Shown here piece after piece: positions 42,051 through 53,075 of a stretch of 64,000 nt of DNA. The translations under genes were made by a program, and so were the position numbers. Position 1 is the first letter of the stretch; each line of letters begins with the position of its first letter. The notes beneath the pieces are model-generated. The model was not told the DNA's origin, made no database searches, and was given only the letters and a program-made list of their open reading frames with translations. The stretch lies in NCBI RefSeq assembly GCF_949987535.1, contig NC_080079.1, positions 57,213,000 to 57,276,999 of the forward strand, read 5' to 3'. Source of the DNA: Balaenoptera acutorostrata (taxonomy: Eukaryota; Chordata; Mammalia; Artiodactyla; Balaenopteridae).

Positions 42051-42149
42051 TCCCAGCAAGGGCAAGCGAATGAACACGCCCCGCATGGGATCTGGCCGGT
42101 GGAGGCAGGTGAGAGAGGAACTTGGAAAGGTTTTAAAGCTGGATGTAAA

Positions 42150-42590
42150 CCTTGATGTGAGCCAGGCCCTGTGACTGGCACTGGGAGCCCAAAGGTTAGG
42201 AAGCCAGAGTCTTCGTCCTCAGGATGTCCACACGAAGGGGAGGCAGGCGGGCAGAACTTTCACTCTCACCCTACGTAATGGGGGCTTCAAGATGTGTGTC
42301 CAGCTGGGCTCCAGCTGGAGAAGGAGGCGCACTGTCACAAGAGGGTTTGATCAAGGTCATTGCCTTGCTGGAGTGACTGCTGAACTGGAGGCTGAACTTT
42401 AAGGGGGAGGTTTTCAGATGCACGAGGAGAAACAGAGTCCCAGGTAGGGACCAACACATGCAAAAGGGTGCAGACATGAAAAGTTTTGTTGGCTTTGAGG
42501 AAGAGTGAGTAGGCAGGTTTCGCTGAAAGGTGGGCTGTCTGGGGGAGGAGGATGAAGACGAGTGTCCAGACAGATGAAGGAGGAGCTGAC
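42150..42590 (+). repeat. Old L1M-type LINE 3' relic
   Basis: GAGCCAGGCCCTGTGACTGG, CAACACATGCAAAAGGGTGC, TGGCTTTGAGGAAGAGTGAG. Same relic family as at 4870 and 54540. Confidence 0.55.
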
Positions 42591-43384
42591 AAATTAGGTA
42601 AAGGATTGTGCAACTTCCTTCTTTAAAACTTACACTCGGCAGTGGCTGTGTGTACATGTGGGTGTCTGAGCACATGGTGGGGAAGTTGTTGAGGGCGGTA
42701 AGAGAGTCTGACTGTGTGAAGAACTGGGTGGCGAACCACGTGGAAAGGGAGCGTGGGCTGTACACGGTAGCCCTGGGAGTTCTTCTGCCTGGTGGCTTGG
42801 ATGGAAACTTGCTCCATGGGACCAATGAGGCCGAAGCCCTCAGGGTGGCTCTCGAGGGGATTAGAGTAGGACTTTCCCCAGGTCCGCAGCCCCCGGAGGC
42901 CCAGGCCAGCTTCGAGGCAGGGCCTGGGGTTTCTCTCAGGGGTGGGATTGAGTCACCGCTAATTCAGGTTCGGAGCTCCATTCCCCCTGCTGCACGCCTG
43001 TGCCTTTGGGGGCTCAATGAGCCTCGAAGGTTGGGCTCCGGTTACTTTGCTACATTTCCCCACATCCTTCACCCACTTCCTACCAGCTTGGCATCTCCTC
43101 GTCACTAGCACCTACAGAGAAACTCACCCCTGCAGGCAGCCCCTCAGCCTGTGCTGGAAACAGCTTTCCCATCCCCCTGCCTGCTCGCCCCGGACCCCGC
43201 TTCTCCCTCTCAAAGCGCCTCGCACGCCTTCTCCGCCTTTCTCATCTCTTCGGAATAATCATTTTAAGAAAACCACGCTGCTTCCTTTCTTCAGCCCCAT
43301 CGAGATCTGAGCGCTCGCCGCCCCTGGTGTATTTGATGAGTCTTCCTCCCCTCCTGCCTACCGTCAGGGAAACTGGAATCATAC
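42591..43384. other. Unique GC-rich sequence
   Basis: A 166-codon plus frame (42608-43108) starts at the edge of the LINE relic. It has no domain and no clear splice context, and I do not call it a gene. Confidence 0.45.
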
Positions 43385-43580
43385 TCCAACCTGCAACAAG
43401 ATTAATGTTCTAAAGACAAGCGTGCACCTCAGAGTGGGATTGGGGCTGCTGGTCTTTGATAATCTATTCAACTCATTTGGTTCCATCGCTAATAGACAGC
43501 CGTGGATTCTGTGATGACTACAATATACATTAATCAAAGGCATGTTATGCTCAGAGTTGAAAATAACACTTCCCTTTCTT
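43385..43580. promoter_or_regulatory. Candidate conserved non-coding element
   Basis: A repeat-free block with two TCF/LEF-like words in opposite orientation, GTCTTTGATAATC (about 43452) and TTAATCAAAGGCATG (about 43530). It also has AACAAGATTAATGTTC and GATGACTACAATATACATTA. The text looks enhancer-like; no conservation test is possible here. Confidence 0.4.
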
Positions 43581-43589
43581 CCTCTTTGC

Positions 43590-43622
43590 AGAAAAAAAAG
43601 AAAAGAAAAGAAAAGGAAAAAT
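43590..43622. repeat. A-rich (AAAAG)n tract
   Basis: Purine-only run of A with interspersed G. Confidence 0.9.
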
Positions 43623-44155
43623 GTTCCTCTATTCAACAACTAGGAGAAAGGTATTCAGATCTGCAGAAAGCAAGCAATGAGCCTCCTTTCGAGAGCCTGA
43701 GAGCCAGTTCTGGAAACAGTGAGAAATTATCATTAAAATGCCTTGGTGGTCAGATAAGAACGAGGCTGGGGATCAGGGTGACCTGGGTTTGGAAGACAGT
43801 GTCCATAACATGCACCAGATTCTCGGATGAGACTCCGACCACCACCCCACTACCCCAAACTGTCAGAAAGTCCTGGGTCAACAATCTTCAAGGTTCCTCT
43901 CAGCATTAACAAGGTCTGATCTTACATTTAACCAGTTCTAGAGGCTCTCCAGCCACACATCCAAAAAAGGCCAACTGGACACTTAGCCAATTAGTAATCA
44001 AATGAAATGCACCAAGTACTGATTCTTTCCACTCCCCTCCCAGGCCTGGAGCCGTTCACAATGACAGGCAAACGAGCACTAGAAGGGAAGGATTCAGGCC
44101 ACGAGGGAAAAAGCCCTTTAAGACTTGGGCTCAGAGGATTTGATTTGGGTGCCAG
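43623..44155. other. Unique sequence, nothing recognised
   Basis: A 135-codon plus frame (43502-43909) spans the A-rich tract and the CNE-like block. It reads through low-complexity lysines and is not coding-like. Confidence 0.4.
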
Positions 44156-44159
44156 CTTG

Positions 44160-44310
44160 GCCTGTGACGCACAGAATCACATCACCTTTCTGAGGATCAC
44201 TGTTGTCATCTCAGCAATGGGAATAACAGTGTTTACTAACCAAGGTCTTGGCAGCAATGGGTGTAAAATACTCCATAGAATGGAACATGCCATATAAACA
44301 CAAGGTATTG
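44160..44310 (+). repeat. MIR SINE
   Basis: ACATCACCTTTCTGAGGATC, CATCTCAGCAATGGGAATAA, GGAACATGCCATATAAACAC. Confidence 0.75.
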
Positions 44311-44344
44311 TTCCACTGAGAGGGCAGCAGTGTGGGTACCAGGT

Positions 44345-44600
44345 CTGAGCACAGCACCTAGAGTCAGAGGGCTGGGCTTTGGCTGTTTGGCTGTTGGTCA
44401 GCACTTTGACCTTGAGCCAGTTGTTTCACTCAGTTTTTTTCATATTTGGACTGAGATAATAATAGTACCTACCTCTTAAGGTCATGAGGGCCATTAAATG
44501 AATTAATATACCTGAACCAGCTAGATGATGCTTGGACATAACAAGCTCTATGTAAGTGTTTGCTATCACCACTTTAAAATCTGCAGTAGGATAAAAAAAG
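44345..44600 (+). repeat. MIR SINE, near full length
   Basis: CTAGAGTCAGAGGGCTGGGC, CACTTTGACCTTGAGCCAGT, GAGATAATAATAGTACCTAC, GGCCATTAAATGAATTAATA, TATGTAAGTGTTTGCTATCA. Confidence 0.93.

Positions 44601-44603
<3 letters not shown>

Positions 44604-44635
<32 letters not shown>
44604..44635. repeat. (AC)n microsatellite
   Basis: Sixteen uninterrupted AC units. Confidence 0.95.
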
Positions 44636-44637
<2 letters not shown>

Positions 44638-44644
44638 GGGGTCA

Positions 44645-44770
44645 TAAAGCCACTTTGTTACAGCAGGAACCACATCTGCCTGGCTCAGTCTCTATCCCCA
44701 GTTCTTAGCGTGATGTTAGAACACAGGTGCCGAAAAAAAAGCGTGGAATACATGAACATCACTTGTGACT
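44645..44770 (+). repeat. L2 LINE 3' end
   Basis: ACAGCAGGAACCACATCTGC, TATCCCCAGTTCTTAGCGTG, GTGGAATACATGAAC. Confidence 0.6.
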
Positions 44771-45770
44771 CAGAACTTCCTGGCAGCCATGGCAAGAAGG
44801 GAAACATCTTGAGTCATACAATTCTCACCTATTGAGAAAAGGAAAGATCCACATCTCATCTTTAGTGGATACTAACTCCTTGCATCAATTTTTAAAAAGG
44901 ATGTATTGCATGGGTCTTGGGTTGAGACTGCCAAGCACTCTAATGGATCATGCCTTCCATCCCAGTTAATCAAAGGATTCAGAAATGTCCTTCATCTGAC
45001 CTTGGCTGACAGCTGGACCACAATATTAAAGTATATCTTGGAGCAAGATCTAAGTAAGTAAGGTTGGGAGAGGTGGCTTCTTTGGCCGTCTTCTTAACAT
45101 AGGAACCAAACTTAAGCATTCTTAGAGTCTGATACCTCCTTAAAGAATCTGATTCAAAACAAAAAACAAAAAAACTAAGGCCCTCTCCCCAGCAAAAGGT
45201 ACCTGCATCCAAGGTACCCATAGCTGTATTTTGCACACAGCTGTGGGGTGGCACACAGATCTCCTAGATCTCAGGTATTAGTCTATTTACCCTCTAGGCA
45301 TCTATGAAGTGTAGACAAGAACCACTTAGAAGAGTGGTTGGAGAGACTGCCCTTGAGATACCATGTGTGAAAATGGCCTTTCAGCTGCACAGCGATTAGA
45401 AGTACAGGCCATTGTTCTCCATTGTTTCAGCTGGGCTCTGAGCCAGGAGTTGGTTACAGGCTGAGCTTTTTGGCAAGAGCCTGGAGTGTGGATAGCTTCT
45501 ATTGTTGATTGAAGGACAATCCAAATAGTTTAGAAATAAACAGGGAAGTAGTTCAGACACCCTCTTTCTACCACCTTCTCAGAGAGTCAGGTCAGGGGCG
45601 TAACCACCTGATGGCACCAGCATCTTCAAGAAGCAGTGCTGGATGGTTCTCTCCAGCTGTTGGCCCCAGGAAGCAAGGCAAAGCCTTTTCCAGAGCAAGG
45701 CTACCTCTCTGTCATGGGCCTCGGCCCTGAGACAGCCATGCCCCGGGGGCACCAGTGCCTTTCCGGCAGC
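44771..45770. other. Unique sequence, nothing firm
   Basis: No repeat family recognised. Two SOX-like words in one short stretch (CCATTGTTCTCCATTGTTTC, 45410-45429) may mark a regulatory site, but this is weak. No exon is supported. Confidence 0.4.
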
Positions 45771-45772
45771 AG

Positions 45773-46318
45773 TGACTTCTTTTTTTTTTTTTTAATTTTT
45801 ACTGGAGTATAGTTGATTTACAATGTTGTGTTACCTCCTGCTGTGCAGCAAAGTGACTCAGTTATACATATACATATATCCACTCTTTTTTAGGTTCTTT
45901 TCCCATATAGGTCATTACAGAGTACTGAGTAGCGTTCCCTGTGCTATACAGTAGGTCCTTATTAGTTATCTATTTTATATATAGTAGTATGTATATGTCG
46001 ATCCCAATCTCCCAATTTATCCCTCCCCTCCTCCCCCCCACCCCGGTAACCATAAGATTGTTTTCTACATCTGTAACTCTATTTCTGTTTTGTAAATAAG
46101 TTCATTTGTATCATATTTTTAGATTCCACATATAAGCGATATCATACGATATTTGTCCTTCTCTGTCTGACTTAACTTCACACAGTATGACAATGTCTAC
46201 ATCCATCCCTGTTGCTGCAAGTGGCATTATTTTGTTCTTTTTTATGGCTGGGTAATATTCCATTGTTTGTGGTACATATGTAATATATACAGTGGAATAT
46301 TACTCAGCCATGACTTCT
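45773..46318 (-). mobile_element. Young L1 3' end with inverted 5' terminus (twin priming)
   Basis: The poly-A tail, read as T, starts at 45781. The 3' UTR and ORF2 end run to about 46266 on the minus strand. The last 43 bp (46268-46310) are L1 sequence in the opposite orientation (GTGGAATATTACTCAGCCA on the plus strand). The 8-bp word TGACTTCT flanks the insertion at 45773-45780 and 46311-46318. This is the pattern of a twin-primed L1 insertion. Confidence 0.9.
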
Positions 46319-46319
46319 G

Positions 46320-46850
46320 ATATCCTGGCCAGAGAAAGGGTTAAAGCTTCTTCCAGGTCCCTGGGTGGGTTTTCCTTATGAGAGAACTGCTACCTCTCCC
46401 TGTGGATGTGGGGCCTGCAGCTACCAAAAATGAAGACGAGCTTGGATGTGTATACATTTCCTGCCACTCTCTCTGACCAAAATGAGATAGTACAAGAAAA
46501 CTGCTTTGGATCCTCTCTGGAACACTGGGGGATATCGGCAACCAGCAACAAAGTGCCCACGTGAAGGTGCAGAATACCTTTCTGGCCTCATCACCGTCCT
46601 TCTCCCCAGCATGCACACACTCACTTCTCCTCTGCTCCAACTACACACCCCACCCACACTGCCACTTGATGCCTTTGAATGTGATGCCACTTCCACCATG
46701 CTCATGTGCCCTCCCCTTTCTCAGATGGATGGCGTCCTTCTCACCCTTTACAACGCCCCTCGTATTTGACCTGCTCTGGGAAGCCTGCAGGGGGCATCCC
46801 AGCCCGGGAGTCCCACAGCACATCCTGCATCGTTTGTCAAGGGGGATCAC
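46320..46850. other. Unique sequence, nothing recognised
   Basis: Overlapping frames of 69 to 100 codons on both strands, with no domain. Confidence 0.45.
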
Positions 46851-46854
46851 GCTG

Positions 46855-47000
46855 TTCCATTAGAGCTGGTTCCTCGTCTGGAACGTGGGGACACACGACG
46901 ACCCCTGTGAGGAGTTGTCCTGAGGACTGTACCCGTCAGCACAGGCTAGGTGCGCAGGGCAGCGTCCTGCACAGATGCCAGCAGTGGCGCTCATTATGAC
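46855..47000 (+). repeat. MIR SINE fragment
   Basis: GGTTCCTCGTCTGGAACGTG, CCTGTGAGGAGTTGTCCTGA, GCAGTGGCGCTCATTATGAC. Unusually CpG-rich for a MIR. Confidence 0.6.
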
Positions 47001-47004
47001 CCCA

Positions 47005-47190
47005 GCCGATGAACATTCTCCCAGCACTCTCCCATCCTTTATCTTAGTTCATCGTCATCTCAGTTCTTGAGAATGACATTCGTGTGACGTTGAAGCCGAG
47101 TCATCTAAAGGGAAGCAACTTGTCCAAGGTCACAGGGAGAAGCAGCAGTACCAAAGCCCCAACCTGGCTGCTCCCACGGCTCCTCATCTG
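47005..47190 (-). repeat. MIR SINE
   Basis: TTCATCGTCATCTCAGTTCT, AAAGGGAAGCAACTTGTCCA, AGGTCACAGGGAGAAGCAGC. Confidence 0.78.
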
Positions 47191-47210
47191 TTACCCCAGC
47201 ACCTTGTCCT

Positions 47211-47243
47211 GGACCCTGGACCCTGGACCCTGGACCCTGGACC
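47211..47243. repeat. Heptanucleotide tandem repeat (GGACCCT)n
   Basis: Four perfect GGACCCT units and a partial fifth (GGACC), 33 bp. Confidence 0.95.
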
Positions 47244-47249
47244 GGGAAC

Positions 47250-48000
47250 CCTGAAGAAGGACTGAATGGGAAGAGGCAGGTTCCCAAGCAGGAGCATTTG
47301 CATTTTCCAACTGCCTGCGTGTTACCAGAGGGAGGTTTTGTGACAGCCTCATTAACACCCTTCCTCCTTACAAACAGCGTTGCTGCAGCGAGTCTCAAAT
47401 GAGTACACAACGATCAGCCCTACCGTGGAGGTGTGACTGGGCCCACCAGCCAGTGACAGTGTTATGACATGATTCCCCTCACAGGACACATCCCCATCCA
47501 ACATGAGGGGCTGAATACAGTGGAGCCCCCTGAAGGACCCTGGGAATGTCCGCCAGAGAAGAGAAACTGCAGAGCATGCCAGGATGCAGTTGCCTTACAA
47601 AATGAATGGGCACAGCGGGTGGAGGACCACTCAGACCTCTGTGCCTGTTAAAAAATCCCGACCTCATTTGGAAAAGCCAGAGCAAACCTATCTGGCCACC
47701 TACAGAGGTCTTCGCCCTGCCGAGAGGCTGTTGGCTTCTTTATGAACCTGAGCAGATTGACTTTTGCATCAGTGTCTGGAGCAATGGGAGCTCCAGCTTT
47801 GGGTTGGAGGGTCAATGCTTATCTATCAACCTATATTGGGTTCAACATGAAATTCTTTATTATATACCACCTTGGTTGATATTTAACAAGGCACGTGTTG
47901 GATCTGGGAACCAAGTTAAACCACCTCTAACGTTTTGTCCCAGATCTATATTTAAGAACTACGATGGGATAGGACTAAATATTACATTGCAATCCTTTAC
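47250..48000. other. Unique sequence, nothing firm
   Basis: A 149-codon plus frame (47606-48055) is one of the less biased frames in the window, but it ends inside a MIR and matches no family I know. The AT-rich part 47810-48000 could be an old unnamed element. Confidence 0.4.
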
Positions 48001-48004
48001 ATGT

Positions 48005-48195
48005 GTTAGGAGGTTTCAAACTACAAACCATTTTCACACCCATGTTCTCTTTTAATTCTGAGGGCAACCCTGTGTGTTAATCAGAGCATGGATTTTACAT
48101 ACCGGAGGATGAGAAAACAAAGGTGCAGAAAGAGAAATGACGTGTCAAAGGTCACAGAGTTACTGGAAGAACTAACAGAACTTCCACATCGAAGA
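48005..48195 (-). repeat. MIR SINE
   Basis: ATTCTGAGGGCAACCCTGTG, GGAGGATGAGAAAACAAAGG, AAGGTCACAGAGTTACTGGA. Confidence 0.88.
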
Positions 48196-48559
48196 CTTTC
48201 TTTGTAAATTGTCCTTCCACCGAAGGTCTGCCCAGTGATAAACGACATCGAGAGTCAGGCTGAAGCAGGACAATCCCAGGGGGTGTGTGGAGGGACGAGG
48301 AGTGATTGTATCCAACCTGGCCCTGCCCTCTGGGCTCTGGAAGAGCTGAGGGCCGTGTGGACATGAGCACCCCTCAAATCTCCTAGTGCCAGTGAATGGT
48401 CTAATGCCCTCTTCCTTGCTCAGACTCCCTGACCAGCCTAGAGCCTGAGTTGGGCTAGGGTCGCTGACCGATGCTGCCCCCTCGGGAAGTCTACCTCTGA
48501 GAGCAAAGGTTTGCAGACCTCTTGCAGAGGTTAGAGTTTGCCAATGGCCTAATATTGCC

Positions 48560-48745
48560 CCAGTTATCTTTCACACACATACAGTATGCTTCCTAGTGTT
48601 CCAAATATTACATGTGTACTCTCTCTGGAGCTGCACAATTGCCTTGTGAAGGCAGCAGTGTAGTGACTCTAATTCCCACTGGGGTAAGTGACCTGGCCAG
48701 TCACAGACAGTCAGGGTGCAAATAGCCAGGTCTTATCCTGTATCC
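48560..48745 (-). repeat. MIR SINE
   Basis: GTGTTCCAAATATTACATGT, GCACAATTGCCTTGTGAAGG, CAGGGTGCAAATAGCCAGGT. Confidence 0.72.
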
Positions 48746-50010
48746 CCTGCTGGTCATGGTTTGGATTTGGCCAGTTGCCTCCCTGGTGCCCCTCTATCCA
48801 GCAAGCATTTACTTCTGAACGTAACTAACCACTTTTGATCACCAAGAGAGAAAACAGCAGCTGGTAATGAGGCTTTCTGCTTTGCTGATATGATAAGTGC
48901 CTTATCCCCCAAATCCTCCCACTCACTCCCCTTCCCAGGGGCTCTGACAGGCTGTACATACGCAAGATACAGGAGGGCCAGGAGCAGGTCTGAGGGGCAG
49001 TCTCCTTTATTTGAACCAGCACGCCTCTCCACCACCCAGCAGCCTTCCATGTCACTCTTCCCTAACAACCTGGCTGGAATATGGTGCTTAGAGCAGAGGA
49101 CCAACGTGAGGCATCCTACTTCCTTCCCCTTGAACCAAAAATGGATACATCTGCAGCTCATCACGCCATCTGACCTCCCCATGGGCTGGAAAGCAGGAAC
49201 AGAGAACAAGGAGAGTGACTGGGTCTGCTCTGTGCTGACACTGTGTCAGTGAGCGAAGTAGCTACTCTATGGGACAAGAGAGGAAAAAGACAACATTCCC
49301 CACAAGGTCCTAACTGTTAATACACATGACCCTGCCCACTAGAAAACATGGCCCAGTGACTGTCACGGGCTGTAGCCAATCATCAAAGCAACCCTCCCAC
49401 CCACCATCATTCCCCATCCCTCACCACCAGTGAGAAGCTCAAAGAAGAAAGTGAGTGCAGAAGTTCCCCTCTCCAACAGCTGAGACCCCAGAGTACATAC
49501 AATTAAACACTCATGGCAAAAACCGCCGTCTAGAGAATCGAAGGCTTCCGGGGGCAGGAGCCAGTATCCTCGGCTGAGTCCAGAGGAATAGGGCGCACAC
49601 GGTTTAGGAAATGCTGGGCAATTGCTCCTGGCAGGTACAGCCTATTGACTTGTCTTTCTTGTTTATCACATCTGGGTTTGGAGAAATAATAGCCAGATGT
49701 TCAGAAAGAAGTTTTCCTCATTCTTTATAAAGTAAAACAATGTACTGTGGTCGGATATGAATTTGTCTGTGTGTTTAAAAGCTTATGCTATTGGTTCCAT
49801 AAATGCTTAAAAGATGTTACATCCTATATGATTACACTCAGGACCATAAACAAAGCCCAAAGCGGTAAAGGATGGAAGAGGAATTTCATTCCCCAACTAG
49901 CACTTCATTTTCCTACTTACTCTTCTCTCCTCTACCCTTGCCTGCTCTATCTTGGTCCCCATATTGTCCCTGCCTGTCTTCCCAAGCTGCACCATAGGGA
50001 ATCTTTTCAA
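48746..50010. other. Unique sequence, nothing recognised
   Basis: Frames of 120 and 151 codons on opposite strands overlap at 48754-49252, with no domain. The AT-rich part 49640-49860 is repeat-free. No exon is supported. Confidence 0.42.
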
Positions 50011-50014
50011 CAAA

Positions 50015-50130
50015 CAGGTAACTTGAGTTTCAGTCTCAGCTCAGCCATCAGGCAGCTGGGTGACCTTGGACAAGTCACTGGCCACCATCAGACTGTCTTT
50101 CGTCTGCAAAGTAAAAATAAAACGCTGCCC
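50015..50130 (+). repeat. MIR SINE fragment
   Basis: AGCTGGGTGACCTTGGACAA, GTCACTGGCCACCATCAGAC, TCGTCTGCAAAGTAAAAATA. Confidence 0.85.
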
Positions 50131-50194
50131 ACAGCACTGGCTTTCCGGGTCATTCCAAGGACATCATACCCAAAAGGTCTACTCAGTGGGGGAT

Positions 50195-50285
50195 CCCATA
50201 CATTGATTCAGTGGTTCAGCAAACATTTATTAGGCACTTATTTGCACTGGGCATTATTCTAAGATGAAGGGGACACCATCCAAGC
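50195..50285. repeat. Old LINE 3' fragment
   Basis: GGTTCAGCAAACATTTATTA, GGCACTTATTTGCACTGGGC, ATTATTCTAAGATGAAGGGG. Confidence 0.6.
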
Positions 50286-50344
50286 ATCATGGTTATGAGA
50301 ACAATTGTTGGTTTCTTTTTCCAGAAATGAGAGCTCCCTGGGAA

Positions 50345-50725
50345 TGTCATTCCTCTGCCTATGACCCTGAAGTGGCTTCTCGCTGCCCAAGGGCAAAGTC
50401 CCCGAGGGCTGGAGATGGAAGCAGGAGCCAGTTCGAGGAAATCACCTGCTTTCTCCTCCAGTCCTACCTTGAGCCAGGTTTTTTCTCCCGCACTGCGCAC
50501 GAGCTGGCCCCTGATGACCTCCTCCGGGCACCATGCTTGTCTGTGCCTATACTTTGGGCTCTCCGTGCTGGCTGCTCCCCTGCTGCGAGCTTATATGCCA
50601 GGCTTTCTCCTCTACTGGGTGAGAGCGCCTGACTGCAGAGCTTATACACCAGGAGGGCAGGAGCCACGTCTGTCCTGCCTGCCTCCATTTCCCCATCACT
50701 CCTGGCCCACAGTAGGTCCTCGTGC
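50345..50725 (+). repeat. L2 LINE 3' region
   Basis: TGACCCTGAAGTGGCTTCTC, AGGAGGGCAGGAGCCACGTC, TGGCCCACAGTAGGTCCTCG. The L2 pattern is recognisable but diverged. Confidence 0.6.
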
Positions 50726-50944
50726 ATCCTTCCGTGGAGTGACGCCTGGTGGCTGATCTAGAGGTTCCTTATTATCTCCTTTAGGTCTCCTTCATTTGGG
50801 AGAAAGAGTTTCACACGCAGAGCCGCAGAGCAGGAAGGGCCGTGCGGCCCACAGCCTAGGGGAAAGACTCATCCCCACAGCTTAGAGAAGGGCCTGCACC
50901 ACCCGCCCGAGTACAATCCTTGAACTCAGGCTGAACCCTGCTTG
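50726..50944. other. Unique sequence, nothing recognised
   Basis: No repeat or motif cluster seen. Confidence 0.4.
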
Positions 50945-51215
50945 GGAGCGTCATCCTGGGAAAAGAAACTGCATTTGCATCGATTCTCTGCATAGCCATT
51001 CTCTTTAGGGCTATACATTGTTCCTTCTTGACACGGGGCCTGGGGAGCGGTGGCAGCACCCCCTACGCTCTATGTAAATACAGGCTCCTTGAAGGATATT
51101 TATTGGCCTGCAGAAAAGATGCGGGGGAATTTTGCTCTGTAGGTGAGTGATAAAAAAGAGCAGTGAGCGGATATGTTCGCCAGCTTATTTACCACAAATC
51201 TCTTATTTATGGCCT
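50945..51215. promoter_or_regulatory. Possible conserved non-coding block
   Basis: GAAACTGCATTTGCATCGAT contains a perfect octamer-type POU word, ATTTGCAT. ATGTAAATACAGGCTCCTTG and AGCTTATTTACCACAAATCT are forkhead- or RUNX-like. Repeat-free. Candidate only. Confidence 0.28.
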
Positions 51216-51465
51216 CATAACCTCCTGATGGTCTGGTGCTCTCCTCCCACACCTGGTTTTCTTCCCAGACGGAGAAAGTGCTGAGCTGAGGACTATTTGT
51301 CCAAGGTTCCTCTGTGCTTCTAGTTTCAACAGCTGGAGCCGGACCAGTTGATCTCCCTGTGACTGCGTGGATGATGAGGTCTGCAGGATGAATCCTGTCC
51401 TGCAAAGCGTGCTGTGCTTAGGAGGGCCGTGAACATGGTGACTGGGGTCCAGCGCAAAGTTCCAC
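51216..51465. other. Unique sequence, nothing recognised
   Basis: No repeat or exon recognised. Confidence 0.4.
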
Positions 51466-51469
51466 TGGA

Positions 51470-51690
51470 TGAACATTCACTGAACACCTATTGTGCCCAG
51501 CACCAGAGATGATGCCAGGAATGGGAAGGAAAATAGGCTCTGCTTCCCTCCCTTGGGGCCCTTTCTCCAGTCTTCTCCCAGCCAGTCACTGCAATAGGCA
51601 CTTTGCGTATATTATACTCAGTCAATCCTCTGAGCAATGCTACGAGGATGCGACATGTCCCCGATCCAAACGTCACAGCCTCCCGAGGCC
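51470..51690. repeat. Old LINE fragment followed by reverse MIR fragment
   Basis: GATGAACATTCACTGAACAC and CTATTGTGCCCAGCACCAGA are an old LINE 3' phrase (51470-51570). AGTCAATCCTCTGAGCAATG and CTACGAGGATGCGACATG are a reverse MIR piece (51590-51690). Confidence 0.6.
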
Positions 51691-51899
51691 CCTCTTCCTC
51701 CATCCCTTGGTGGAGCTACACCATCATCCAGAACCCTAACGGGGTGTCCACCCAGAGGCCTTCCACATAGGTAGCCCAGGCTCTGGAGATGGTACCTCCT
51801 CCCCACGTGTCTTCCATTTCTGGGCTCCGTGTCTGCCTTTCCTCCGCCCCAGTCCAGCTCCCACCATGCCAGGCTGGCACTGCTGCCACGCAGGCCCTC

Positions 51900-52980
51900 T
51901 GGCTTGGGCGCTCAGCTCCTGATTGGCCCTTCCCTTTGGATCCCTGAGTGGTCTTTTCAAAGCATACACTGAGCAGGTCACTCCCCTGCTGAAGTCCTTA
52001 GATGAGTCCCTGTTACCCACAGAGCAACATCCAAACTCTTGGGGTAAATCCAAGCAAACCTACGATGAGCAGGCCCACCTTTGGCATGGTCTTTGGCTGG
52101 TTCCTAAGCTCCGGGCCTACTAGATCATTTGGATTCTCTGCCCCTGTCTCGCCTCTTCTTGCCTCTTTGCCTGTGCCGTGCTGGGCCTTTTTCTTGAATG
52201 CCACTCTTCTCCCCTCCTCCCAGCCCAGCTACCTTCTACTCAGACTTCAGGACTCATTTCCAATGCCACCTCCTTCTCAGACAACCTTCCTGCAGATGGT
52301 CAAGTGCCTGTATTAGTTTCCTGGGGCTGCTGTAACAAAGTGCCACAAATCAGGTGGCTTAACACAACAGAAATGTCTCCTTTCACAGTTTGGGAGGCCA
52401 GAAGTCCAAAACCAAGGTGTGGTTAGAATTGGCTCCTGCTGGAGGCTTTGAAGAAGAATCTCTTCCATGCCTCTCTTCTAGTTTCTAGTGGCTGCCAGCA
52501 ATCCATGGTGTTCCTTGGCCTGTAGACCCACCACTCCAATCTCTGCCTCTGTTATCACATGGCCTCCTTCTCTGTGCCTGTGTCTTCTTTCCTTCTATCT
52601 CGCATAAGGATATGTGTCGTGGGATTTAGGATGCACCCAGATAATCCAGGGTGATCTCATCTCGGGACTTTTAAGTTAAATACATCTGCAAACACCCTCT
52701 TTCCAAATAAGATCACATTCCTAGTACGGGGATTAGGATCTGGTCTTGTCTTTTGGAGGCCACTATTCAACCCATTATAGTTCCCCTCCTCTGTATTCCC
52801 CCCGTACCTGAGCAAGACTCCTCCCGGGCTTTCACTTCACTTGGAGTGGCGTTTGTGGCCTAGTTCTGCAGCAGGGGTGAACTGTCCTGTGGGCAGAGGC
52901 TTTCATTTCTGCATCCCTAGAACCTAGCTCCTGGCTTGGCCCAAGGACACTCATAAACAATGAATGGGTAAATGGATGAA
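51900..52980 (+). repeat. L2 LINE split by MLT1 LTR
   Basis: The left part to 52308 has TCTTTTCAAAGCATACACTG, AGGTCACTCCCCTGCTGAAG and CAACATCCAAACTCTTGGGG. The right part from 52780 has TTTCATTTCTGCATCCCTAG, AACCTAGCTCCTGGCTTGGC and AACAATGAATGGGTAAATGG. The two parts join as one L2 in the correct order. Confidence 0.85.
52309..52779 (-). mobile_element. MLT1 LTR, full length (471 bp), minus strand
   Basis: On the plus strand it reads TGTATTAGTTTCCTGGGGCT at the left and ends CAACCCATTATA. Landmarks: CAGTTTGGGAGGCCAGAAGT, CTCTGCCTCTGTTATCACAT, CTTTCCAAATAAGATCACAT. Flanking words GTGCC (52304-52308) and GTTCC (52780-52784) fit a 5-bp duplication with one mismatch. It inserted into the L2. 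Confidence 0.92.
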
Positions 52981-52984
52981 GTGG

Positions 52985-53075
52985 GTGCTATCTCCCCATT
53001 GTACTGATGAGAGGAACAGAGGCTCATGGCAGGGAATAAGACGGGCCTAAGGCCATGGAATGAATTACAGCAAAG
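52985..53075 (-). repeat. MIR SINE fragment
   Basis: CCATTGTACTGATGAGAGGA, ACAGAGGCTCATGGCAGGG. Confidence 0.72.

Noticed and set aside
42271..42825. A 184-codon minus-strand frame and an overlapping 166-codon plus-strand frame.
   Set aside because: Both lie in or beside the old LINE relic and are mutually overlapping. No domain.
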